The notes under the pieces: generated by a model
What the model was told of the DNA's origin: nothing
Database searches by the model: none
Seen by the model: only the letters and a program-made list of their open reading frames with translations
Position numbers and translations under genes: made by a program
In this document: in pieces, positions 57,948 to 64,000 of the stretch
Position numbering within the stretch: position 1 is the first letter of the stretch
Layout of the letters: each line of letters begins with the position of its first letter
From: Homoserinimonas sedimenticola
GTDB lineage: Bacteria; Actinomycetota; Actinomycetes; Actinomycetales; Microbacteriaceae
DNA length: 64,000 nt
Assembly: GCF_026094475.1 (NCBI RefSeq)
Contig: NZ_JAPELL010000001.1
Location: 1,946,326 to 2,010,325 of the forward strand
Direction: 5' to 3'

Positions 57948-60401
57948 ATGACCTTCATCCTCGACGCCGACGGCGCCCCCGCAAATCCTCTCCTCGATGG
58001 CCTCAATCCGCAGCAGCGGGAGGCGGTCGAGTATCGCGGGCAGTCGCTCCTGATCGTCGCGGGCGCCGGCTCGGGCAAGACGAGCGTGCTGACCCGCCGC
58101 ATTGCGGGTCTCCTCTACAGCCAGGAGGCGTGGCCGAGCCAGATCCTCGCGATCACCTTCACCAATAAGGCGGCCGCCGAGATGCGCGAGCGTGTCGAGG
58201 GGCTGATCGGCCAGGCGGCCGAGGGCATGTGGATCTCGACATTCCACTCGGCGTGCGTGCGCATCCTGCGGCGCGAGGCCGAGAACTTCGGTTTCACCAA
58301 GAACTTCACGATCTACGACTCCGCGGACTCGCGCGCGCTGATCAAGCGCATCATCAAGGAGCAGGAGGCGGATGCCTTCGGCTTCACGGTCAGCTCGGCC
58401 GCGGCCAAGATATCCCGGCTCAAGAACGAGCTCAACGATGTCGAGTCCTACGCCCGCAATGCCAACTTCAACGACCCTGCCGAGCGGGTCTTCGCCGAGA
58501 TCTTCCGCGCCTACACGCGCGAGCTGCAGCGGGCGAACGCCTTCGACTTCGATGACCTCATCGGCCAGACGGTCTTTCTCTTCCGTGCCTTCCCGCACGT
58601 CGCGGCCGTGTACCAGCGGCGCTTCCGGCACATCCTGGTCGACGAGTACCAAGACACCAACCATGCGCAGTACTCACTCATCCGAGAACTGACCCGGCCG
58701 GTGGAGTCGGATGTCGCGGACGCCCTCGAGGCGGGCGAAACCTACCGTTCGAGCCAGCGCGACGGCTCGGGACGCATCCCGGGCGCAAGCCTCACGGTTG
58801 TCGGCGACTCGGATCAGTCGATCTATGCCTTCCGCGGCGCGGACATCCGCAACATCGTGGAGTTCGAGCGTGACTTCCCCAACTCGAAGGTGATCCTGCT
58901 CGAGCAGAACTACCGCTCGACCCAGAACATCCTCGACGCGGCCAACGCCGTCATCTCCAACAACTTCGACCGCAAAGACAAGAAGCTCTTCACGACGGTC
59001 GGCTCGGGCGAGAAGATCGTCGGCTACACAGGGTACAGCCAGCACGACGAGGCCCAGTTCATCGCGGATGAGATCACGACCCTCCACGAGAGCGGGCTCG
59101 ACTACAAGGACATCGCCGTCTTCTACCGCACCAACGCCCAGACGCGTGCGCTGGAAGAGATCTTCATCCGCTCCGCCATTCCCTATCGCGTGCTGGGTGG
59201 CACCAAGTTCTATGAGCGGGCCGAGATCAAGGATGCGATGGCCTACCTCATCGCGATCGCCAACCCGGCCGACCCCATCGCCTTGCGCCGCATCATGAAT
59301 GTGCCGAAGCGCGGCATCGGGCCGGCGACGGAGGCGGCAATGCAGCTCTGGGCCGACAAAAACGACACGACGCTTCGCGAGGCGATGCGCAACGTCGACG
59401 AGCTCGGCCTCGGCCCCAAGGTGCGCGGGGCGATCACGGACCTCGCGCGGCTGCTTGATGAGCTCAGCGCCCAGGCGGACCCGCCGGAGGGTGCCGGCGC
59501 CCCAGCCAAGGTCGGCGACCTGCTGGAGGCCGTGCTCAAGCGCACCGGCTATGTCGACCTGTTGCGAGCATCCCGAGACCCGCAAGACGAGGCGCGCGCA
59601 GAGAACGTCGAAGAACTTCTCGCCCAAACGCGCGAGTACGCGACGCGCAACCCCGACGGCACCCTCATCGACTTCCTCACCGAGGTGAGCCTGGTCGCCG
59701 CCGCAGACGAACTGGATGACTCGAGCGGCACCGTCTCGCTCATGACGCTCCACACTGCCAAGGGCCTTGAATACGACTCCGTGTTCCTCACGGGCGTCGA
59801 GGAGGGGTTGCTGCCCCATGAGATGTCGGCGGGAGAGCCGGGCGGCCCGGCCGAGGAGCGGCGGCTCTTCTATGTCGGCATCACGCGGGCGCGCCGCCGC
59901 CTCTACCTCTCCCTCGCGATGACGCGCGCACAGTTCGGCGACGTCAACGTTGCGATGCCGAGTCGCTACCTGCAGGAGATCCCCGGTGAGCTGATCGACT
60001 GGCGGCAGTCGCCGGGCACGGCCACGAGCCGCGGCGGCACCCAGCCGCGGGCACTCAACGCGCGCCGCGACGCGATCGGCAGGCCCGGCGGCGGCTTCGA
60101 CCGCGGCGGAGGTTCGGGCTACGGCTTCTCCTCCGGTCCGAGCGCGACAGCTCTCGCGCGGGCGCAGCGCAAAGCCGAGGCGGGCGAGAAGACCCAGTGG
60201 GCCAACAAGGTCTCCGGCACCGTGCGCGACAACGGCGACCTGAAGCTCGCCGTCGGAGACCGGGTGCGGCACGACGACTTCGGCGAGGGCCGCGTGAGCG
60301 CCGTCACCGACAACGGGGCGAAGAGCATCGCGGAGATCCAGTTCGACACGGCGGGCCGCAAACGCCTCCTCGTGAAGATTGCTCCTATCGAGAAGCTGTA
60401 G
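57948..60401 (+). CDS. pcrA: UvrD/PcrA-type DNA helicase
   Basis: An 817-aa SF1A helicase. Q motif PLLDGLNPQQREAV, Walker A VAGAGSGKTSVLTRR (38-46), motif Ia ITFTNKAAAEMRERV, motif II HILVDEYQDTNHAQY, motif III VVGDSDQSIYAFRGA, motif IV LEQNYRSTQNILDAAN, motif V LMTLHTAKGLEYDSVF and motif VI YVGITRARRRLYL are intact. The C-terminus has a Gly/Arg-rich linker and a Tudor-like domain (VGDRVRHDDFGEGRV) that in PcrA binds RNA polymerase. TAGACT lies 9 nt before the ATG. A 26-bp imperfect copy of its last codons lies downstream at 60442. Confidence 0.94.
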   Translation: MTFILDADGAPANPLLDGLNPQQREAVEYRGQSLLIVAGAGSGKTSVLTRRIAGLLYSQEAWPSQILAITFTNKAAAEMRERVEGLIGQAAEGMWISTFHSACVRILRREAENFGFTKNFTIYDSADSRALIKRIIKEQEADAFGFTVSSAAAKISRLKNELNDVESYARNANFNDPAERVFAEIFRAYTRELQRANAFDFDDLIGQTVFLFRAFPHVAAVYQRRFRHILVDEYQDTNHAQYSLIRELTRPVESDVADALEAGETYRSSQRDGSGRIPGASLTVVGDSDQSIYAFRGADIRNIVEFERDFPNSKVILLEQNYRSTQNILDAANAVISNNFDRKDKKLFTTVGSGEKIVGYTGYSQHDEAQFIADEITTLHESGLDYKDIAVFYRTNAQTRALEEIFIRSAIPYRVLGGTKFYERAEIKDAMAYLIAIANPADPIALRRIMNVPKRGIGPATEAAMQLWADKNDTTLREAMRNVDELGLGPKVRGAITDLARLLDELSAQADPPEGAGAPAKVGDLLEAVLKRTGYVDLLRASRDPQDEARAENVEELLAQTREYATRNPDGTLIDFLTEVSLVAAADELDDSSGTVSLMTLHTAKGLEYDSVFLTGVEEGLLPHEMSAGEPGGPAEERRLFYVGITRARRRLYLSLAMTRAQFGDVNVAMPSRYLQEIPGELIDWRQSPGTATSRGGTQPRALNARRDAIGRPGGGFDRGGGSGYGFSSGPSATALARAQRKAEAGEKTQWANKVSGTVRDNGDLKLAVGDRVRHDDFGEGRVSAVTDNGAKSIAEIQFDTAGRKRLLVKIAPIEKL

Positions 60402-60488
60402 CTTCGCCCACCTGTCTGTTCGCCGCTTCGCGACGAACCCGATCGAGAAGCTCTAGCTCTGCGCACCACTTCTCAATAGGATTCAGCC

Positions 60489-60992
60489 GTGTTGTCGCCC
60501 GAGCTCTCCGAATCCACCGGTTTTCTTGTGCGCCGTGTTCAACACCTGCACTCGCAACTGTGGCTTCACGGCGGAGATTCGGACGTCTCGCCCGTCCAGT
60601 TCGGGGTGTTGAGTCTGCTCGAGACCAACCCGGGGGTAGATCAGCGTGAGCTCGGAGACATTCTGGAACTTGACCGCTCCACCGTCACGGAAATCGTCAC
60701 GCGGATGGAGCGGCGAAACTACCTCAAGCGCACACGCGACGACGCCGATCGGCGCCGGAAGATCCTCACCCTCACCGATCAAGGCCGGAGGTTGCTGGTG
60801 GAGCTTCGGCCTCATGCAAACAAGGTGGCGGCAGCATTTGTCGGCCACTTGAGGCAAGCGGATCGCGAGGAACTCAACCGCCTGCTGCGTCTCGTCCTCG
60901 AGGGTGGGAGAGCCGAGACATCCGAAGATTCCGCGGTTCTTTCACCGCCATTGAATGGCTCCCGGGCGGAAGGGCCGAAAAGCAGCGGGTAG
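60489..60992 (+). CDS. MarR-family transcriptional regulator
   Basis: A 167-aa regulator with the winged helix VSPVQFGVLSLLETNPGVDQRELGDILELDRSTVTEIVTRMERRNYLKRTRDDADRRRKILTL. Helical dimerisation arms flank it and the C-terminal tail is unstructured and acidic/Ser-rich. TAGGAT (60477-60482) is 6 nt before the GTG, so the mRNA is leaderless. Its TAG stop overlaps a TAGAGT box (60990-60995) that could be the sucCD -10 element. Ligand unknown. Confidence 0.9.
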   Translation: MLSPELSESTGFLVRRVQHLHSQLWLHGGDSDVSPVQFGVLSLLETNPGVDQRELGDILELDRSTVTEIVTRMERRNYLKRTRDDADRRRKILTLTDQGRRLLVELRPHANKVAAAFVGHLRQADREELNRLLRLVLEGGRAETSEDSAVLSPPLNGSRAEGPKSSG

Positions 60993-61079
60993 AGTCTTGG
61001 GTGGCAACTTCTCCGGACTCGGGCTTCCGGTCCGCTTCAGAAATCTCGCCATCTCACACACCATTACGCGCGGATTGGA

Positions 61080-62258
61080 ATGAGCAGCGTGGATCTATTT
61101 GAGTACCAGGCCAGGGACCTTTTCGAGTCCTACGGCGTGCCCGTACTTGCCGGCCTGATCGCCGACACCCCAGAAGAGGCGAAGGCCGCCGCCGAGAAGA
61201 TCGGTGGCACCGTCGTCGTCAAGGCTCAGGTGAAGACCGGTGGTCGCGGCAAGGCCGGCGGCGTCAAGGTCGTCCACAATGCGGATGACGCGTACGCCGC
61301 CGCCGAGCAGATCCTCGGCCTCGACATCAAGGGCCACGTTGTCAAGCGCGTCATGATCGCCCAGGGCGCTCGTATCGCGCAGGAGTTCTACTTCTCGGTG
61401 CTCCTCGACCGCGCCAACCGCTCCTACCTCTCCCTCTGCAGCGTCGAGGGCGGCATGGAGATCGAGGAGCTCGCAGTCGAGCGTCCCGAGGCCCTCGCCC
61501 GGGTCGAGGTGAACCCCGCGCAGGGCATCGACAAGGCGAAAGCGGTCGAGATCGCGAAGGAGGCGAACTTCCCCGAGGAGCTCGTAGAGAAGGTCGCGGA
61601 TGTCTTCGTGAAGCTCTATGACGTATACAAGGGTGAGGACGCGACCCTCGTCGAGGTCAACCCGCTCGTGTTGACGGAGGACGGCGAGATCATCGCCCTC
61701 GACGGCAAGGTCTCGCTCGACGAGAACGCCGGCTTCCGCCACGAGAACCACGAGGCGCTCGAAGACAAGGATGCCGCGGACCCCCTCGAGGCGAAGGCGA
61801 AGGCCAACGACCTCAACTACGTCAAGCTCGACGGTGAGGTCGGCATCATCGGCAACGGCGCGGGACTCGTCATGTCGACGCTCGACGTCGTCGCCTACGC
61901 GGGTGAGAAGCACGGCGCCGTGAAACCCGCCAACTTCCTCGACATCGGCGGCGGGGCATCCGCCACCGTCATGGCGAACGGCCTCGACGTGATCCTCGGC
62001 GACCCCCAGGTCAAGAGCGTCTTCGTCAACGTCTTCGGCGGCATCACGAGCTGCGACGCCGTCGCGAACGGCATCGTCAAGGCCCTCGAGATCCTCGGCG
62101 ACTCGGCTGACAAGCCCCTCGTGGTGCGCCTCGATGGCAACAACGTCGACGAGGGCCGCCGCATCCTCACCGAGGCCAACCACCCGCTGGTGACCCTCGC
62201 CGCCACCATGGACGAGGGCGCCGACAAGGCCGCCGAGCTCGCCAACGCCGCTCGCTGA
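61080..62258 (+). CDS. sucC: Succinyl-CoA synthetase beta subunit
   Basis: A 392-aa ATP-grasp subunit. N-terminal [35 protein letters not shown] and the C-terminal [20 protein letters not shown] and [20 protein letters not shown] are typical. With SucD it converts succinyl-CoA to succinate and makes ATP or GTP in the TCA cycle. ATG 61080 lacks a strong ribosome site; GTG 61089, giving the VDLFEYQ start usual in actinobacteria, is equally likely. A 33-codon upstream open frame overlaps the start. Confidence 0.95.
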   Translation: MSSVDLFEYQARDLFESYGVPVLAGLIADTPEEAKAAAEKIGGTVVVKAQVKTGGRGKAGGVKVVHNADDAYAAAEQILGLDIKGHVVKRVMIAQGARIAQEFYFSVLLDRANRSYLSLCSVEGGMEIEELAVERPEALARVEVNPAQGIDKAKAVEIAKEANFPEELVEKVADVFVKLYDVYKGEDATLVEVNPLVLTEDGEIIALDGKVSLDENAGFRHENHEALEDKDAADPLEAKAKANDLNYVKLDGEVGIIGNGAGLVMSTLDVVAYAGEKHGAVKPANFLDIGGGASATVMANGLDVILGDPQVKSVFVNVFGGITSCDAVANGIVKALEILGDSADKPLVVRLDGNNVDEGRRILTEANHPLVTLAATMDEGADKAAELANAAR

Positions 62259-62276
62259 TCGTCAAGGAGTAACGCA

Positions 62277-63179
62277 ATGTCTATCTTCCTCAACAAGGAC
62301 TCCAAGGTCATCGTGCAGGGCATCACGGGTGGTGAGGGCACCAAGCACACCGCCCTCATGCTCAAGGCCGGCACGCAGGTCGTCGGCGGCGTCAACGCGC
62401 GCAAGGCCGGCACGACCGTCTCGCACACCGACAAGGACGGCAACGCCGTCGAGCTCCCCGTCTTCGGCTCGGTCGTCGAGGCGATGGAGAAGACGGGCGC
62501 CGACGTGTCGATCGCGTTCGTGCCCCCCGCCTTCACCAAGGATGCAATCGTCGAGGCGATCGACGCCGAGATCCCGCTCCTCGTGGTCATCACGGAGGGC
62601 GTGCCCGTCGGCGACACGGCCGAGGCGTGGGCCTACGCCAAGGAGAAGGGCGGCAAGACCCGCATCATCGGGCCGAACTGCCCCGGCATCATCACGCCCG
62701 GCGAGTCGCTCGTCGGTATCACGCCCGCCAACATCACGGGCAAGGGCCCGATCGGTCTCGTCTCCAAGTCGGGCACGCTGACCTACCAGATGATGTACGA
62801 GCTGCGTGACCTCGGCTTCTCGACCGCGATCGGCATCGGCGGCGACCCCGTCATCGGCACGACGCACATCGACGCGCTCGAGGCCTTCGAGGCCGACCCC
62901 GAGACGAAGGCGATCGTCATGATTGGCGAGATCGGCGGCGATGCGGAGGAGCGCGCGGCCGACTTCATCAAGGCGAATGTCACGAAGCCCGTCGTCGGCT
63001 ACGTCGCGGGTTTCACCGCCCCCGAGGGCAAGACGATGGGCCACGCGGGCGCGATTGTCTCCGGCTCGGCCGGCACGGCGCAGGCCAAGAAGGAGGCCCT
63101 CGAGGCAGCTGGAGTCAAGGTCGGCAAGACGCCGTCCGAGACCGCCAAGCTCATGCGCGAGATCTTCGAGACGCTCTAG
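62277..63179 (+). CDS. sucD: Succinyl-CoA synthetase alpha subunit
   Basis: A 300-aa subunit. CoA-binding [20 protein letters not shown] at the N-terminus, [18 protein letters not shown] in the middle, and the phosphorylated His in [24 protein letters not shown] (62264-62269) precedes the ATG, 18 bp after the sucC stop, so the two subunits are one operon, ended by the terminator at 63190-63224. Confidence 0.96.
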   Translation: MSIFLNKDSKVIVQGITGGEGTKHTALMLKAGTQVVGGVNARKAGTTVSHTDKDGNAVELPVFGSVVEAMEKTGADVSIAFVPPAFTKDAIVEAIDAEIPLLVVITEGVPVGDTAEAWAYAKEKGGKTRIIGPNCPGIITPGESLVGITPANITGKGPIGLVSKSGTLTYQMMYELRDLGFSTAIGIGGDPVIGTTHIDALEAFEADPETKAIVMIGEIGGDAEERAADFIKANVTKPVVGYVAGFTAPEGKTMGHAGAIVSGSAGTAQAKKEALEAAGVKVGKTPSETAKLMREIFETL

Positions 63180-63189
63180 TCTCCTCCTG

Positions 63190-63224
63190 CGAAGGGCCCG
63201 CCTCGGCGGGCCCTTCGTCGTTTC
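63190..63224 (+). terminator. Intrinsic terminator of sucCD
   Basis: CGAAGGGCCCGCC-TC-GGCGGGCCCTTCG, a 13-bp perfect stem (63190-63217), followed by a T-containing tail TCGTTT. Confidence 0.88.
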
Positions 63225-63254
63225 CGGAGCGTCTCACGCAGGCGGGGCGGATGA

Positions 63255-63842
63255 CTAGGCCGCCGTGAAGTGCCCGTGGTAGCCGAAGACCTCGCCGAGT
63301 GCGGGCACGCACACCCGCACGTCGATCGTGTGGCGCGAGGCATCCGTGTTCCAGGCGTGACGGAGTTCGACGCGCGGCGAGGGCACCGGCAGAGGGTAGC
63401 GGCCGAGCATGATGCGGGCGCGGGCCGAGCGGGCGACGAGGGCGCCGTCGATGACGTCGGGAATCATCTCCACCTGCAGCCGCCCGCGCGCGTGCACGTC
63501 GATGAGCCGACCGCGGGCGACGCGGGTCGTGTCGGCCAGCACACGGTCGCCGCTCGCAAAGTGCAGCACGCGGCGCGTCGCGACGGTGCTCGCCCCCGCG
63601 GGCTCCATGGTGGCGTCGAAGGGTACGTCGCGGCCGTATTCGGGCATGAGCAGCCCGGCGCCGGCGAGGGCCGACCAGGCGGGCCGAAGCCAGCGGAGGC
63701 GCGACCCCGCCTCGTCGAAGACACCCTGCGCCCGCACGGTGGTTGTGCTGCCGAACCAGCGCTGAAGCTCCGGATGCAGCATCCCGAAGCGTTCCCCGAG
63801 GGCGCGGGCGTAGACGGAGGCGGTCACCCCTCCACTCTTCAC
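63255..63842 (-). CDS. DUF4166-domain protein
   Basis: A 195-aa protein with YARALGERFGMLHPELQRWFG at the N-terminus and ATMEPAGASTVATRRVLHFASGDRVLADTTRV, the DUF4166 pattern; function unknown. Two GTG starts are possible, 63842 and 63824; neither has a clear ribosome site or a TANNNT box. The upstream DNA contains a hairpin repeat that may influence expression. Confidence 0.75.
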   Translation of the reverse strand: MKSGGVTASVYARALGERFGMLHPELQRWFGSTTTVRAQGVFDEAGSRLRWLRPAWSALAGAGLLMPEYGRDVPFDATMEPAGASTVATRRVLHFASGDRVLADTTRVARGRLIDVHARGRLQVEMIPDVIDGALVARSARARIMLGRYPLPVPSPRVELRHAWNTDASRHTIDVRVCVPALGEVFGYHGHFTAA

Positions 63843-63976
63843 GGAAATTCAGGAAAAGCGGGGTGAGAGCCGCGGATTCTCAGCAGTTGTTGCGGGCGGA
63901 TGCCGCGTGCTTCCTGAATTTCCGCGTGGGGGCGGGTGTCTCGCTTTCGACGCAGACAGATCTTCCTGAGTTTCCG
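63842..63976. repeat. GGAAATTCAGGAA hairpin element plus extra arm (family E)
   Basis: CGGAAATTCAGGAA (63842-63855) pairs perfectly with TTCCTGAATTTCCG (63911-63924) across a 55-nt loop, and a third arm TTCCTGAGTTTCCG is at 63963-63976. It adjoins the start of the DUF4166 gene and reaches nearly to the window end. Confidence 0.85.
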
Positions 63977-64000
63977 GCGGGGGAGCGCGAGGCGAGCCGA

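Overview
The window is chromosomal DNA from a high-GC actinobacterium, very probably a member of the Microbacteriaceae (order Micrococcales). The basis is about 70% GC, actinobacterial gene orders (menaquinone cluster with menA/menD/menG, MaoC-MaoC-murB, SURF1-DUF3817-guaA, pcrA/sucCD), Microbacteriaceae-type small proteins (DUF7882 and DUF4229 types), a strong excess of the hexamer GGATGC/GCATCC, and a very regular promoter layout in which a TANNNT -10 box sits 6-7 nt before an ATG or GTG start (leaderless mRNAs). Family assignments come from motif recognition only; no database search was possible.

Layout. 1-7.95 kb: menaquinone synthesis (menA, menD, menF, menG, a polyprenyl diphosphate synthase) and an FprA-type ferredoxin reductase. 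7.95-9.3 kb: a DUF559/AbiEi-like endonuclease-fold gene bracketed by two inverted 69-nt palindromic elements. 9.3-12.2 kb: vanillate demethylation (vanR, its operator, vanA, vanB). 12.2-16.2 kb: acyltransferase, cardiolipin synthase, YajQ, lytic transglycosylase. 16.3-21 kb: a LacI regulator, tRNA-Tyr, an inositol-phosphatase-family enzyme and two tandem M23 peptidases. 21-25.4 kb: GH13 alpha-glucosidase with a LacI-type operator, SDR, acyl-CoA dehydrogenase. 25.4-27.8 kb: tRNA-Thr and tRNA-Met followed by a lower-GC segment with two tiny membrane-protein genes between 17-bp direct repeats, then a DUF3500 lipoprotein. 27.9-34.5 kb: GNAT, diguanylate cyclase, MMPL exporter with divergent TetR, a sigma-70 family factor. 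34.5-37.7 kb: osmoprotectant ABC transporter. 37.7-42.9 kb: small redox and regulatory genes, an isolated 25-codon peptide gene with its own promoter and terminator, then two MaoC dehydratases and murB. 43-47.9 kb: a two-component system with an ABC exporter, then a second DUF559/AbiEi-like gene bracketed by two 74-nt palindromic elements. 47.9-54.3 kb: guaB3, glpD, SURF1, DUF3817, guaA and a zinc-ribbon gene behind an operator-rich region. 54.3-64 kb: Bax-inhibitor-1 protein, GDPD, thiolase, PcrA/UvrD helicase, MarR, sucCD, DUF4166.

Most of the window is ordinary core metabolism. The most interesting signal is intergenic. At least six families of short palindromic or tandem elements sit at gene ends, and within a family the element length is exactly constant (68, 69 or 74 nt). 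Both DUF559/AbiEi-like genes are flanked on each side by their own element family, with one element touching the stop codon and the other about 100-135 bp upstream. That layout mimics REP/RAYT loci of proteobacteria and suggests, as a hypothesis, an actinobacterial element-plus-nuclease system.

Other points worth following are the 25-aa peptide transcription unit ending in DLLQCDSCQ, the direct-repeat-flanked small-protein cassette beside tRNA-Met, short upstream ORFs overlapping the starts of a peptidase and a sigma factor, and several clear operators (VanR, LacI, TetR and an unassigned TGGGGTACA cluster).
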